A stretch of DNA of 64,000 nucleotides from Syntrophotalea acetylenivorans (GCF_001887775.1 NZ_CP015519.1:2766001-2830000), one strand, 5' to 3'. Positions 54,976 through 64,000 are shown, numbered from the stretch's first letter. Numbers and translations are program-made. Notes: generated by a model from the letters alone, not told the origin.

Positions 54976-55135
54976 GGGGCTATGATAGCGCCGCCGCCTC
55001 TGCCTGGCAAGCGCTTCGCCCAAGGCCTTCGTAGTGCTTGACAGCGCATTTGTGTGGGCTAGCTTATGTCCTTTACATGGTTTTGGGAGATTGCTACCAT
55101 GTCTCGTCATTTTTCTGGCCAGGGTATCGGAACAG

Positions 55136-58100
55136 ATGCAGATCAAGCGCCTCGAAATAGTCGGTTTTAAGTCTTTCGTCGATCGGGTCAGTCTCGATTT
55201 TAACGAAGGCATTGCTGCGGTCGTTGGTCCCAACGGTTGCGGCAAAAGCAATATCCTCGATGCTATCCGATGGGTTATGGGGGAGCAGAGCGCCAAAAAG
55301 CTCCGAGGCCGCTCCATGGAGGATGTCATCTTCGGCGGCAGCGAGACGCGTAAGCCGGTGGGTATGGCCGAAGTGTCGATGATTTTTTCCAATGAACAGG
55401 GTCTTGGTCCCCCCGCTATTCGCGATTATCCAGAAATCATGGTGACCCGCCGGCTCTATCGCAACGGTGACAGTGAATACCGGCTGAACAAGACGCCCTG
55501 CCGGTTGCTCGATATTACCGAACTGTTTATGGATACCGGTGTCGGAGCACGAGCCTATTCGATCATCGAACAAGGCAAGATCGGCATGATTCTCAATGCC
55601 AAGCCCGAAGATCGCCGCTTTTTGATCGAAGAGGCCGCCGGCATCAGCAAGTTTAAAGCCCGTAAACAGTCAGCTCTAAGAAAAATCGATGCGACGCGAC
55701 AGAACCTGTTGCGTTTGCGGGATATCATCAGCGAGGTGCGCCGGCAGCTTAACGCTCTTAAACGTCAAGCGCGCAAGGCAGAGCAATACCGGGACTATCG
55801 TGAAGAGTTGAAGTCCATCGAGGTTGGTCTGGCAGCAGAACGCTATCGGGAGCTGGATGCGCAGCAGGCAGCGGAGGAAACTGCTCATCGTGAACGAAGC
55901 CGCAGGCGGGATGCACTGGATATGCATCTGCAAAAAGAAGAGCTGGAATTCGAAAAACTGCGTTTATTGCAGGCCAATGCGGAAAAAGAACTGGCACAAA
56001 AGCAGGAACAGTTCTTCCATTTGACCGCTTCGATTCAGAAGGTCGAATCGCGCATTGATTTTGATCAGAAGGCGATCGCAGGCCTGCAACGTCAGCAGGA
56101 ACGTCTGGTGTCTGAGCTCGAAAGTCTTGGTCAGCAGTTGGCCGAGACCGATCACGAAGAAACCGTTCTGCGTTCCAGTGAATCGAATTTCGAAGCCGAC
56201 TTGGCCCGCGAGACAGAGCGATTGGCCAATGGCGAGGCCGCTCTTGCGGCCCTTGCGGCCGCCGACGAAGCGGCGCTCAGAACCCTCGAGGAAGACCGAC
56301 AAACCCTGTTTGCCCTCAGTGGTGAATTGTCCCGCCTGGATAATCGCAGCGAAGAAGTGCAACGTCATCAGCAGGCCCTGGCGGAAAAACATTCCCGTAA
56401 TACGCAGGAACAAAAATCAATCCAGGAACAACAGGACCAGCTTCAGAAGCGGGTCGTCGATCAGCAGGGAGCTTTGGGCCAGTGGCGGCTGGGGCGTGCC
56501 GAACTGCAACAGAACCTGGAAGAAGCAAAATTTCAGATTCAACGCGTTCGACAGCAGATGGAAGAGGGGGAGTCGCTGCTTTTGCAGCGTCAGGAAGTAC
56601 TCAGCCGCCGACGTTCGCGCCTGGAGTCCCTGCGGGATCTGGAGAGCAACCTGGAGGGTTACCAGGAGGGGGTCCAGACTTTGATGGCTGACACGGATTG
56701 GTACGAGTGTTGCGATGGCCTGGTCGCCGATTTGCTAGAGGTTCCGGCCGGTTATGAAGTGGCCCTGGAAGCGGTGTTGGGCGATCGGCTGCAGGCTCTG
56801 TTGCCAAACAGTAGTGAAGATGTCTGGCCGGCTTTGGAGCTTTTGCGCAGCAAAGGCGGGCGAGGTGCCTTTTTGCTGCCGGAAGCCGATTTTGCTCAGG
56901 CAGAGGGTCTGGCCGTGAAGGGCGGGGTTCCCCTCAACAGCTTGATTAGCCCGAAAGCGGGCGCAGAACAGGCCGTTTCTGCCTTGCTGGAAGGATTGTT
57001 TTTGGTCGAGGAACTTGACCCCTTTTTGCAAGTGCCCCTGCCTTGGGGGGTAACTTTGGTGACCCCTGGCGGGGACTGTCTTTCCCATCGTGGTTTGTTG
57101 CAGGGCGGAGCCAATAGCGCTCTTAATGCCGGTTTACTGCACAAGCGGCGGGAGATGAAAGAGTTGGCCACGGAAGTGGACAGCCTGGAGCAGGAATTAG
57201 CGGAGCTGCATCGCCAGCGGCAGCAGCAAAAGGACTTGCTGGCCGAGGCCGAAGGGGCTCTGCAGGAGCTCGCCAGTTCCTTGCATGCTCAGGAACTACG
57301 CCTGGCCGACGGGGAAAAAGATCTGGCCCGTTTGCTCGATGATTCCCGCCGGCTTAAGGAGCGGGTCGAGTTGCTGAAGTTTGAAGAAGAGCAACTTAGC
57401 GAAGAGACGGCCGCCCTGCAGCAAGAACTGGTCACGGCAGAGAGTGGCCGTAGCGAACAGGAACAACGGAAGGCCGAGCTTGAGCAGGCAGTGGCCGTAC
57501 ATCAGGCGGACTTGCAGGAAAGGCGCCTCGCTTTGGCCAGGGCCCGCGATGAAGTGACCGCCCTTAAGGTGGCTTTGGCCGGATTAAGGGAACGGGGCGA
57601 GGGTAATCGCCGAAATCTGCAACGGTTGAATAAATTGCGTCAGGAGGCGCAGCAGCGCTTGCTCGGTTTGCGGCAACAGCAGAAAGAAGCTGTCGAGGAG
57701 CTGGAGCAGTTGCAGCAGGCCGTGGAACGTCACCGGCTCGAATTGGATGTCCTTTTACGGCGGCGTGATGAGGAATCGACGCTCCAGGATACTGTTAAAG
57801 ACCGTTTTGAAGAGAGCGCTCAAGGCTTGCGAGATCGCGAAGTGGATCTTAAGGAACTACGCAAACAGCAGGCCGTCTTGCAGGAGGAGTTGACTCAAAG
57901 CCAGGTCAAGTTGCGTGAAATAGAACTGGAAACGGGGCATTTGCTGCAAACGGTTCTCGACCGCTATCGCGTTGATCTGTCGCAGGAGCCGACAGAGACT
58001 CGATCTTTTGACGAGGCTGAGGCAGAAAAGCGTTTGCAAGAGTTGCGTCGTCTTTTGGACGACATGGGGGAGGTCAATCTGATGGCCATCGAGGAGTTTA

Positions 58101-58663
58101 GCGAGCTGGAAGAACGCTGGACTTTCTTGACCGAGCAAGAACAGGATTTGCAGAACTCCATGGAGTCATTGCAATCAGCTATCGCCAAGATCAACCGGAC
58201 CACGCGCAAGCGCTTTCGGGAAACCTTTGATCAGGTCAACAAGCGATTTCAAGAAGTTTTTCCCCGCCTTTTCCTGGGGGGGAAAGCAGAGTTGAAGCTT
58301 ACCGATGAACAGGACCTGCTGGAGACGGGCATCGATATAGCGGTGCAGCCTCCCGGCAAGAAGCTGCAGAGTGTAAATTTGCTCTCCGGTGGGGAAAAGG
58401 CACTGACGGCGGTAGCGTTGATTTTTGCCATCTTTCTCATCAAGCCTTCGCCCTTTTGTATCCTCGATGAGGTCGATGCGCCGCTTGACGATGCCAATAT
58501 CAGTCGTTTTAACGGTATGGTGAAGGAAATGTCGAGTAATTCGCAGTTTATTATTATTACTCACAACAAAAGGACCATGGCGGTTGCCAATACCTTGTAT
58601 GGCGTGACCATGGAGTCGCCCGGGGTTTCGAAGCTGGTCTCGGTGCGCATCAACGACTTTTAG
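55136..58663 (+). CDS. smc: Chromosome segregation protein SMC
   Basis: 1175 residues, the normal SMC length. Walker A GPNGCGKSN near residue 36, two long coiled coils (~170-500 and ~660-1020) around a hinge with ALEAVLGDRLQALLPN, the ABC signature NLLSGGEKALTAVALIFA and Walker B PFCILDEVDAPLDDANISRF. SMC dimers compact and align the chromosome with ScpAB. ATG at 55136 (MQIKRLEIVGFKSF) is chosen; the frame upstream to 55034 is unlike SMC. Heads the smc, roadblock, ftsY series. Confidence 0.95.
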   Translation: MQIKRLEIVGFKSFVDRVSLDFNEGIAAVVGPNGCGKSNILDAIRWVMGEQSAKKLRGRSMEDVIFGGSETRKPVGMAEVSMIFSNEQGLGPPAIRDYPEIMVTRRLYRNGDSEYRLNKTPCRLLDITELFMDTGVGARAYSIIEQGKIGMILNAKPEDRRFLIEEAAGISKFKARKQSALRKIDATRQNLLRLRDIISEVRRQLNALKRQARKAEQYRDYREELKSIEVGLAAERYRELDAQQAAEETAHRERSRRRDALDMHLQKEELEFEKLRLLQANAEKELAQKQEQFFHLTASIQKVESRIDFDQKAIAGLQRQQERLVSELESLGQQLAETDHEETVLRSSESNFEADLARETERLANGEAALAALAAADEAALRTLEEDRQTLFALSGELSRLDNRSEEVQRHQQALAEKHSRNTQEQKSIQEQQDQLQKRVVDQQGALGQWRLGRAELQQNLEEAKFQIQRVRQQMEEGESLLLQRQEVLSRRRSRLESLRDLESNLEGYQEGVQTLMADTDWYECCDGLVADLLEVPAGYEVALEAVLGDRLQALLPNSSEDVWPALELLRSKGGRGAFLLPEADFAQAEGLAVKGGVPLNSLISPKAGAEQAVSALLEGLFLVEELDPFLQVPLPWGVTLVTPGGDCLSHRGLLQGGANSALNAGLLHKRREMKELATEVDSLEQELAELHRQRQQQKDLLAEAEGALQELASSLHAQELRLADGEKDLARLLDDSRRLKERVELLKFEEEQLSEETAALQQELVTAESGRSEQEQRKAELEQAVAVHQADLQERRLALARARDEVTALKVALAGLRERGEGNRRNLQRLNKLRQEAQQRLLGLRQQQKEAVEELEQLQQAVERHRLELDVLLRRRDEESTLQDTVKDRFEESAQGLRDREVDLKELRKQQAVLQEELTQSQVKLREIELETGHLLQTVLDRYRVDLSQEPTETRSFDEAEAEKRLQELRRLLDDMGEVNLMAIEEFSELEERWTFLTEQEQDLQNSMESLQSAIAKINRTTRKRFRETFDQVNKRFQEVFPRLFLGGKAELKLTDEQDLLETGIDIAVQPPGKKLQSVNLLSGGEKALTAVALIFAIFLIKPSPFCILDEVDAPLDDANISRFNGMVKEMSSNSQFIIITHNKRTMAVANTLYGVTMESPGVSKLVSVRINDF

Positions 58664-58671
58664 GAGCCGCG

Positions 58672-59031
58672 ATGCCTTTCAAGCAATTGTTGGATGAATT
58701 GATCGACAGTGTTCCCGGAGCTTCCGGGGCCATCATTGCCGACTGGGAAGGGGAGGCGGTAGACCACGTCGCCCGAATGGACGACTATGAATTGCGGGTA
58801 ATCGGTGCCCACAAGGGCATCATCCTTGGTAATCTGCGCCAGGTGATGAGCCGCCTGCAGGAAGATCAGTTGCAGGAGGTGGTGATTGCCACCAACGACG
58901 CTCAGATTTTGATTATGCCGGTAACCCACGACTATTTTCTGGTATTGGTCACCCGTCGTGATGCGGTGGTAGGTCGTGCTCTGTATGCTTCGCGCCGCTG
59001 CGTGGAAGAGTTGAAAAAAGAGATTGCCTGA
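58672..59031 (+). CDS. Roadblock/LC7 domain protein (MglB-like)
   Basis: 119 residues: a single Roadblock/LC7 domain, with LLDELIDSVPGASGAIIADW, DHVARMDDYELRVIGAHKG and LVTRRDAVVGRALYASRRC. Such proteins form dimers and often act with small Ras-like GTPases (MglB with MglA). No GTPase gene adjoins. The ATG is 8 bp after the smc stop, so it is co-expressed with smc, and ftsY follows 44 bp later. A scaffold role in division or segregation is inference from context. Confidence 0.85.
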   Translation: MPFKQLLDELIDSVPGASGAIIADWEGEAVDHVARMDDYELRVIGAHKGIILGNLRQVMSRLQEDQLQEVVIATNDAQILIMPVTHDYFLVLVTRRDAVVGRALYASRRCVEELKKEIA

Positions 59032-59075
59032 GATTTGGGTGACATAAATATCCTTTAGAAGGAGATCGAGAATAC

Positions 59076-60485
59076 ATGGAATGGTTTTCCCGTTGGAAAT
59101 TGGTTGTCGTTGAATGGTTGGCTCAAGCCGGTGTGCCGGAAGAGCAGCGGGCGACCATGGCATTGGCTCTGTTTATTGTTTTGGCGGGTCTTGGCCTGCT
59201 GCTGACCGGTTGGCTGGCGGTGCGTTTGCTTAAAAAGCCTTCCGTGCCTGCGGTGGAAGAACAAGCAGTAGAACCAACCGTTGCGGAGCAGGAAATTATT
59301 GAGCCGGCATCAGCGGAGGAATCTGCGTCGCTGGTCGAGGCGGATGATGCTCTGCAGGAGCCGCCTGTAGAGCCGGTTGTTGAGGAGAGCAAAGACGCAT
59401 TAATTGAGGAATCTGCGCCGGAAGAGGTGGTCCCTCCTTCGGAGGAGATTGTTTCATCGCCTGAAACCGAGGTGGCGCCTGTCGAGGAAGAAGTCGCCCC
59501 TGCGATAACAGAGGCGCCACCCGTTGAAGAAGTTGCAGCTCCTGAGCCGGAGGTCCCGGTTAAGGTTAGCCTTTTCGAACGTATGCGGGCTGGTCTGGCC
59601 AAGACTCAGGCCTCTCTTGTGGGACGCATCGATGCCCTGCTGAGCAGCTCTCAGAGTATCGATGAAGATCTCATGGAAGAATTGGAAGAAGTGCTGGTGA
59701 CTGCCGATTTCGGTATGCAGACTACCATGGGCCTGATGCAGTCGCTGGAGGAACGTATCTCCGCCGGTGAGGCTGCCGACCCTCAGGCGCTGCGCGGTTT
59801 GCTGAAAGACGAAATTCGCCAGCGGCTGAGATTGGAGGCGGCTCCCCTGGATCTCGAAAGTTCGACGCCGTATGTCATTATGGTGGTCGGAGTCAACGGT
59901 GTGGGTAAAACCACCACCATCGGCAAGCTGGCCCATCAGTTCGTTAGTCAGGGCAAGACCGTTCTGCTCGGTGCCGGCGATACCTTTCGGGCGGCCGCAG
60001 CTGAGCAGTTGACTGTTTGGGGAGAACGGGCCGGGGTCGAGGTGATTCGTCAGGAGTCCGGGTCCGACCCTGCCGCCGTGGCTTTTGATGCGGCCAAGGC
60101 AGCGGTGGCACGCAAGGCCGATGTGCTGATCCTTGATACCGCCGGCCGTCTGCATACCAAAGTTAACCTGATGGAAGAGTTAAAGAAGATCCGCCGAGTA
60201 CTTGATCGGGAGATACCTGGCGCGCCTCACGAGACTCTTTTGGTAGTCGATGCCACAACGGGCCAGAATGCTCTGGTGCAGGCCCGCTTATTCCAGGAGG
60301 CTGTGGAAGTATCCGGTTTGGCTTTGACCAAGCTTGATGGCACTGCCCGGGGCGGGATGCTGGTGGCGATCGGCAACGAACTCGGTTTGCCCGTGCGTTA
60401 CGTAGGCATCGGTGAAGGGATGGAAGATCTGCGGCCCTTTGATCCGGATCTTTTTGTCGAGGCATTGTTTGAACAGCAGGGATAA
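59076..60485 (+). CDS. ftsY: Signal recognition particle receptor FtsY
   Basis: 469 residues. A probable N-terminal membrane helix at ~27-52 ([20 protein letters not shown]), then a ~115-residue Pro/Glu/Val-rich acidic linker, then the NG domain: N helices ([18 protein letters not shown]), G1 [31 protein letters not shown]3 DTAGRLHT and G4 [10 protein letters not shown]. It targets ribosome-bound SRP to the Sec translocon. The membrane helix is absent from the E. coli protein but present in some other bacteria. AAGGAG at 59057 is 13-14 bases before the ATG. Confidence 0.95.
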   Translation: MEWFSRWKLVVVEWLAQAGVPEEQRATMALALFIVLAGLGLLLTGWLAVRLLKKPSVPAVEEQAVEPTVAEQEIIEPASAEESASLVEADDALQEPPVEPVVEESKDALIEESAPEEVVPPSEEIVSSPETEVAPVEEEVAPAITEAPPVEEVAAPEPEVPVKVSLFERMRAGLAKTQASLVGRIDALLSSSQSIDEDLMEELEEVLVTADFGMQTTMGLMQSLEERISAGEAADPQALRGLLKDEIRQRLRLEAAPLDLESSTPYVIMVVGVNGVGKTTTIGKLAHQFVSQGKTVLLGAGDTFRAAAAEQLTVWGERAGVEVIRQESGSDPAAVAFDAAKAAVARKADVLILDTAGRLHTKVNLMEELKKIRRVLDREIPGAPHETLLVVDATTGQNALVQARLFQEAVEVSGLALTKLDGTARGGMLVAIGNELGLPVRYVGIGEGMEDLRPFDPDLFVEALFEQQG

Positions 60486-60545
60486 CTCCTTGACTTTTAG
60501 TTGTTGTTTACATAAAGTTTTTAAATTCAACAGAGAAGGAATCCC

Positions 60546-60737
60546 GTGGACTTAAGTATCGTTCTTCGATTGGAAGAAAAGATCGATCAGCTTCTGGCTC
60601 GCAAGCAGGGTCTGGAGGAGCAGTGTCGACAGCTGGCTGCCGAAAAGGCCGCTCTGCTACAGGAAAAAGAACAGTTCGGCATTGAACTGGACAGAATTCT
60701 TGCCAAGCTGGATGGTCTGGGTCAGGAAATGCCTTGA
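60546..60737 (+). CDS. zapB: Small coiled-coil protein, ZapB-like
   Basis: 63 residues, nearly all coiled coil (LRLEEKIDQLLARKQGLEEQ, QLAAEKAALLQEKEQFGIEL). Start is the GTG at 60546 behind AAGGA. Its stop overlaps the zapA start (TTGA), the arrangement of a ZapB-like division factor with ZapA. Family assignment rests on size, composition and position; sequence similarity to E. coli ZapB is weak by eye. Confidence 0.65.
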   Translation: MDLSIVLRLEEKIDQLLARKQGLEEQCRQLAAEKAALLQEKEQFGIELDRILAKLDGLGQEMP

Positions 60738-61024
60738 AGCATGCGGTTCAGGTTAACATCCTCGGCCAGCAATATACGGTAAAGAGTGCTGCGTCGCCGG
60801 AAGAAGTTCAACGTGTTGAGGACTTTGTCAACGGTCAGGTTGCAGAGGTTGCGGCCGGTAAATCCGTCGATACGCTGAACTCGGCCATTTTGGCTCTGAT
60901 GAATATTGGCGGAGCGTATTTGCGTCTTCAAGACACGGTCGCCGAGCGAGAGCAGGCCGAAGGGCGTTTGCAGGAATTGCTGTTGCGCCTTGAGCGTGCG
61001 TGCCCCGATGACGGATGTGTTTGA
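60734..61024 (+). CDS. zapA: Cell division protein ZapA
   Basis: 96 residues, ZapA family: VQVNILGQQYTVKSAASPEE, VEDFVNGQVAEVAAGKSVDT and NSAILALMNIGGAYLRLQDT, followed by a coiled-coil tail. ZapA bundles FtsZ filaments in the division ring. Starts with TTG at 60734, overlapping the stop of the upstream gene by 4 bases. Upstream smc and ftsY and downstream fthC, rny, ymdB are typical neighbours in this lineage. Confidence 0.88.
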   Translation: MKHAVQVNILGQQYTVKSAASPEEVQRVEDFVNGQVAEVAAGKSVDTLNSAILALMNIGGAYLRLQDTVAEREQAEGRLQELLLRLERACPDDGCV

Positions 61025-61029
61025 AAGTA

Positions 61030-61294
61030 CCGCGTTTTTGGTTTGCCCTGGCAAGTTGATATGCCGAGACTGTAGCGGTCTCTGCGAGAATAATTCAAGA
61101 TAGATCGACAGATTGGTAGTCCGAAGGCGCTGTTAGTTGATCCGGCGCGTTCGTTAATCCGGTTGAACAGCCTTGATTCAGTATAGAAAATTCGCGCCTG
61201 GTAATAAGGGCGTTGGCCGTAATAGTTTTCCATGGCGTTTTAGGATCCGTTGCCGACGGCAATGCTTTGAATCGACCGTGATCGGTCACTGTTA
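61030..61294 (+). ncRNA. Candidate structured RNA (possibly 6S RNA) between zapA and fthC
   Basis: No ORF fits this 265-bp gap. It holds hairpins: GAGAC-TGTAGCG-GTCTC (near 61067), AAGGC.CTGTT with AACAG.CCTT (~61122-61172), the palindrome TTGCCGACGGCAA (61249-61261), and GACCG-TGAT-CGGTC (~61275-61288), followed by the terminator at 61297. In many proteobacteria ssrS (6S RNA) lies between zapA and the fthC-type gene. I could not fold a clear 6S rod by eye, so this is a position-based call. Confidence 0.35.
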
Positions 61295-61296
61295 CC

Positions 61297-61341
61297 TGCT
61301 GGCCAAATATTCATTATGGTTGGCCTGACAGGTTTTTGACC
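61297..61341 (+). terminator. Terminator between zapA and fthC
   Basis: ACCTGCTGGCCAA pairs with TTGGCC and CAGGT downstream (about 61297-61336, with a small bulge), followed by TTTTTG. It ends the zapA transcript or the candidate RNA. Confidence 0.65.
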
Positions 61342-61390
61342 CAACCTGGATTTAGACCCACCTGCGTTCCTGTCTTAATGCTTCTCCGCA

Positions 61391-61418
61391 GAGATCTCCG
61401 AACTTCAACGGAGATCTT
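61391..61418 (+). promoter_or_regulatory. Hairpin that buries the fthC ribosome binding site
   Basis: AGATCTCCG (61392-61400) pairs with CGGAGATCT (61409-61417), loop AACTTCAA. The GGAG (61410-61413) that would serve the ATG at 61424 lies within the 3' arm. The stem could make translation conditional. Confidence 0.55.
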
Positions 61419-61423
61419 CACCC

Positions 61424-62017
61424 ATGCCCAAGAGATCCATCAGGGCCGATTTGCTGGCCCGACGTAAGCACCTGGCGGCCGAAACCTGCCTGAGTCACAG
61501 CCTGCAGATTCAGCAGCGATTGCTGCAGTCCGCCGAATTCCAATCGGCGGCGGCTGTCGCGCTCTACAGTCCGATTTTGAACGAGGTTTTTACCGAACAA
61601 CTGTTTCGCGCGGCGCGCATTGCCGGAAAGTTGATCGCCTATCCACGGGTGCGGGGTGCTGATCTGGAGTTTGTGCAGGTCGCAGAGGCTGCTGATCTTG
61701 TCCCCGGCTCCTTCGGTGTGTTGGAGCCGACCGGTGATCAGCTGCTTTCCCCGGCGGATCTCGATATGGTGGTGGTTCCCGGGGTGGGGTTCGATCGCCA
61801 GGGCGGACGCCTGGGGTATGGCAAAGGGTTTTACGATCGCGGTCTGCATTGTTTCCGGCGTCCAGGGTATTTGGTCGGATTGTGTTTTGAATTGCAACTG
61901 CTGGATAAGTTGCCGGCAGAGAATCACGATGTACACATGGATATAATTATCACCGAAAAGGGGCGTTACGATCTTGATTCATCCTCCCCGTCGGTTTCGC
62001 AGTTTTCATCAATCTGA
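61424..62017 (+). CDS. fthC: 5-formyltetrahydrofolate cyclo-ligase
   Basis: 197 residues. N-terminal KRSIRADLLARRKHLAAETC; ATP/substrate motifs VVPGVGFDRQGGRLGYGKGF and YDRGLHCFRR, standard for the YgfA/FAU1 family. It converts 5-formyl-THF to 5,10-methenyl-THF with ATP. The ATG at 61424 is the only plausible start and its Shine-Dalgarno is inside a hairpin (61391-61418). The rny gene starts 13 bp after its stop. Confidence 0.92.
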   Translation: MPKRSIRADLLARRKHLAAETCLSHSLQIQQRLLQSAEFQSAAAVALYSPILNEVFTEQLFRAARIAGKLIAYPRVRGADLEFVQVAEAADLVPGSFGVLEPTGDQLLSPADLDMVVVPGVGFDRQGGRLGYGKGFYDRGLHCFRRPGYLVGLCFELQLLDKLPAENHDVHMDIIITEKGRYDLDSSSPSVSQFSSI

Positions 62018-62029
62018 GGAGGTAGTGCT

Positions 62030-63592
62030 TTGAGTATAGAGATTGTGTTTTTATTGGTCGGTGTCGCCGTCGTTGCAGGAGCCGTGATCGGGACGATTCT
62101 GCGTAATAGAATTTCCGGGTCTCAGGTCGCCGCAGCCAAGCAGACGGCCAGTCAAATTCTGACCGAGGCGGATAAGGAAGCGGATATTGTTCGCAAGGAA
62201 GCGGCTATTCAAGCGAAAGACGCCCTCCTTGCAGCCAAGGCTGAGTGGGAAGGTGAAGCCAAGGAGATGCGCCGCGAGCTGCAAGCTCAGGAGAAACGGC
62301 TACTGCAGCGTGAAGAAAATATTGATCGGAAAATGACCCAGCTTGAGGAGCGCGAAGGAGCGTTGAGCCGGCGTGAAAAGCATCTTGGTGGCCAGGAAGA
62401 CCGGGTCAAGGAGCTGGAATCGGAGGTTGATAAGCTGATCGCTGAGCAGACAAGGCGCCTGGAGGGTTTGTCCGGACTTAGCGCCGAAGAAGCCAGGCAA
62501 CAGCTCATGGCCAACATGGAGAGTCAGGCTCGTCATGACTGTGCCAAGCGCATCAAGCAGATCGAAGATGAAGCCCGTGAAACTGCCGACAAGAAAGCCA
62601 AAGAAGTTTTGGCGCTGGCGGTACAGCGTTACGCCGGCGACTACGTGGCCGAAAAGGCGGTCAGCGTGGTGGCTCTGCCCTCGGACGAAATGAAAGGGCG
62701 AATCATCGGCCGCGAAGGTCGGAACATTCGTGCTATTGAAGCGGCAACCGGTATCGACCTGATTATCGACGATACGCCCGAGGCGGTGATTATCTCCGGT
62801 TTCAACCCGGTGCGGCGTGAAGTGGCGCGTATCTCTTTGGAGCGCTTGATCACAGATGGCCGTATTCATCCTGCCCGTATCGAGGAAGTTGTTCAGAAGG
62901 CTACCGAGGAGGTAGATAACTCCATTCGTGAGGCGGGAGAACAGGCGACCTTCGACGTTGGCGTACATGGTATCCATCCCGAAGTGATCAAGCTTGTTGG
63001 CCGCCTCAAGTATCGCACCTCCTATGGCCAGAACGTTCTGCAGCACTCCATCGAGGTAGCCTTTTTGTGCGGCATCATGGCTGCTGAGTTGGGTATCAAT
63101 GTTAAACAGGCCAAGCGAGCCGGGCTGCTGCACGATATCGGCAAGGCCGTCGATCATGAGATCGAAGGTTCCCACGCGGTTATCGGTGCCGACCTGGCCC
63201 GTAAATACGGTGAGTCGCCTAAGGTGGTCCATGCCCTGGCCGCCCACCATGAAGATGAAAAGCCTTCTACCGTGTTGGCGGTATTGGTACAGGCTGCCGA
63301 TGCTCTTTCCGGAGCGCGCCCCGGAGCGCGGCGTGAGATGCTGGAAACCTACGTTAAGCGCCTTGCTGACCTGGAGCGTATCGGGACCTCCTTTAAAGGC
63401 GTCACCAGTTGTTTCGCTATTCAGGCCGGTCGGGAAATACGGGTCATGGTCGCCAGCGACAAGGTTTCCGATGTGGAGTCTCATGTTCTGGCCAAGGATA
63501 TCGCCCATAAGGTCGAAGGCGAAATGACTTATCCCGGGCAGATTAAAGTCAACGTGATCCGTGAGACTCGGGCCGTCGAATACGCCAAGTAG
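62030..63592 (+). CDS. rny: Ribonuclease Y
   Basis: 520 residues. N-terminal membrane helix ([20 protein letters not shown]), a long charged coiled coil (~30-200, with [20 protein letters not shown]), a KH domain ([20 protein letters not shown]) and an HD domain ([20 protein letters not shown]) near residue 365. It starts mRNA decay at the membrane. Start is the TTG at 62030 with GAGGAGG 8 bases before. Followed by ymdB, its usual neighbour. Confidence 0.96.
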   Translation: MSIEIVFLLVGVAVVAGAVIGTILRNRISGSQVAAAKQTASQILTEADKEADIVRKEAAIQAKDALLAAKAEWEGEAKEMRRELQAQEKRLLQREENIDRKMTQLEEREGALSRREKHLGGQEDRVKELESEVDKLIAEQTRRLEGLSGLSAEEARQQLMANMESQARHDCAKRIKQIEDEARETADKKAKEVLALAVQRYAGDYVAEKAVSVVALPSDEMKGRIIGREGRNIRAIEAATGIDLIIDDTPEAVIISGFNPVRREVARISLERLITDGRIHPARIEEVVQKATEEVDNSIREAGEQATFDVGVHGIHPEVIKLVGRLKYRTSYGQNVLQHSIEVAFLCGIMAAELGINVKQAKRAGLLHDIGKAVDHEIEGSHAVIGADLARKYGESPKVVHALAAHHEDEKPSTVLAVLVQAADALSGARPGARREMLETYVKRLADLERIGTSFKGVTSCFAIQAGREIRVMVASDKVSDVESHVLAKDIAHKVEGEMTYPGQIKVNVIRETRAVEYAK

Positions 63593-63594
63593 TT

Positions 63595-63698
63595 TTCATC
63601 CGGAAGCGGTCCGTTTCCATATGAAAACAGCACTGTGGTCGTCCGAATGTTTTCCAATGGCCACTCAATTTATGCTCATCCGGCAATGCCGGATGAGC
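63595..63698 (+). promoter_or_regulatory. Two hairpins in the rny-ymdB gap
   Basis: First: GGAAGCGG / CCGTTTCC framed by TTTTCAT / ATGAAAA (63595-63629). Second: a perfect 11-bp stem GCTCATCCGGC (63674-63684), loop AAT, GCCGGATGAGC (63688-63698). Neither has a T run, so they are more likely processing or stability elements than terminators. Confidence 0.4.
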
Positions 63699-63714
63699 TG
63701 TGGAGAGACACTTT

Positions 63715-64000
63715 TTGAACATACTGTTTATTGGAGATGTGATCGGACGCACCGGCCGGCGAGCCTTGTCCGATCGCCTGCACCGGTTGGTTGACGAGCA
63801 TCAGGTCGACCTGGTGGTAGCCAACGGTGAGAATGCCGCCGCCGGTTTCGGCCTGACGGCCCCTATTGCCATGGAATTGTTCGATCTGGGGGTTGATGTT
63901 ATTACCTCCGGCAACCATATTTGGGATAAGCGCGAGGTTTACGATTTTCTCGATCGGGAAGAGCGGGTGTTGAGGCCGGCGAATTACCCTCCCGGTTTGC
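63715..64000 (+). CDS. ymdB: YmdB family metallophosphoesterase (5' part; cut by window edge)
   Basis: 95 codons are visible. Start TTG at 63715 has GGAG 9 bases upstream. The sequence MNILFIGDVIGRTGRRALSD with later VANGENAAAGFGLT and DVITSGNHIWDKREVYDFLD shows the TIGR00282/YmdB family: GD and GNH metal-binding motifs of a cyclic-nucleotide phosphodiesterase. It lies right after rny, as in many bacteria. The gene runs off the right edge. Confidence 0.92.
   Translation, partial: MNILFIGDVIGRTGRRALSDRLHRLVDEHQVDLVVANGENAAAGFGLTAPIAMELFDLGVDVITSGNHIWDKREVYDFLDREERVLRPANYPPGL

Noticed and set aside
54976..55392. N-terminal extension of the pseudouridine synthase
   Set aside because: It overlaps the start of the divergent smc gene and is low-similarity sequence antisense to it.

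Overview
The window looks like a chromosomal segment of a Gram-negative anaerobe of the Desulfuromonadales (Geobacter, Desulfuromonas, Pelobacter/Syntrophotalea relatives). Pointers are a CIRCE-controlled rpoH, a succinate/acetate CoA-transferase, dense PAS-type sensor kinases with an NtrC-like regulator, DUF6178, DivIVA/YggT in a Gram-negative setting, and the order smc, roadblock protein, ftsY, zapB-like, zapA, fthC, rny, ymdB. Outer-membrane proteins (OmpW, OmpA, BamD, AsmA-like) confirm a diderm. The species call is inference; no rRNA or tRNA gene was seen.

Layout: 0-1.3 kb holds an organoarsenical detoxification pair on the minus strand (GAPDH plus arsJ, cut by the left edge) behind a promoter with a dyad in its spacer. 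1.7-6.5 kb: cold-shock gene, the operon nadA, DUF3343, cysteine desulfurase, two small proteins and DAHP synthase. 6.8-8.4 kb: yggT, divIVA, DUF167. 8.5-11.3 kb: minus-strand operon of hydrolase, YjbQ, DUF362 ferredoxin and lipoprotein, each overlapping or closely spaced. 11.4-15.6 kb: xerC, a methyltransferase paired with a MerR-methyltransferase fusion, and a SYLF lipoprotein. 16-24.8 kb: a broken CLC channel gene, CoA-transferase, bamD, rpoH with CIRCE, an MnmM-like methyltransferase, recQ and xthA. 25-29.8 kb: ompW, an OmpA protein, a frameshifted DUF6178 gene and a second csp.

30-34.7 kb: rlmD, ispG and pgi. 35-43.9 kb is a signalling block: two related sensor kinases (the first frameshifted) feeding one sigma-54 activator, then a small Cys-rich protein, CheW and a chemoreceptor; both parts follow plausible sigma-54 promoters. 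44-48.9 kb: trmO, a MEDS-domain kinase, mutT and menG/ubiE. 49-55 kb: tandem acetyltransferase-like paralogues, an AsmA-like protein and an RluA-type pseudouridine synthase. 55.1-64 kb: the chromosome, secretion and division series from smc to ymdB, which runs off the right edge.

Three things stand out beyond gene content. A roughly 120-130 bp hairpin-forming repeat occurs three times. Three separate genes are each broken by one missing base in a G run. Two further long palindromes lie between genes. No CRISPR array, prophage or insertion sequence was recognised. The best candidate for a little-described system is the MerR-methyltransferase fusion with its partner methyltransferase and 19-bp-spacer promoter.
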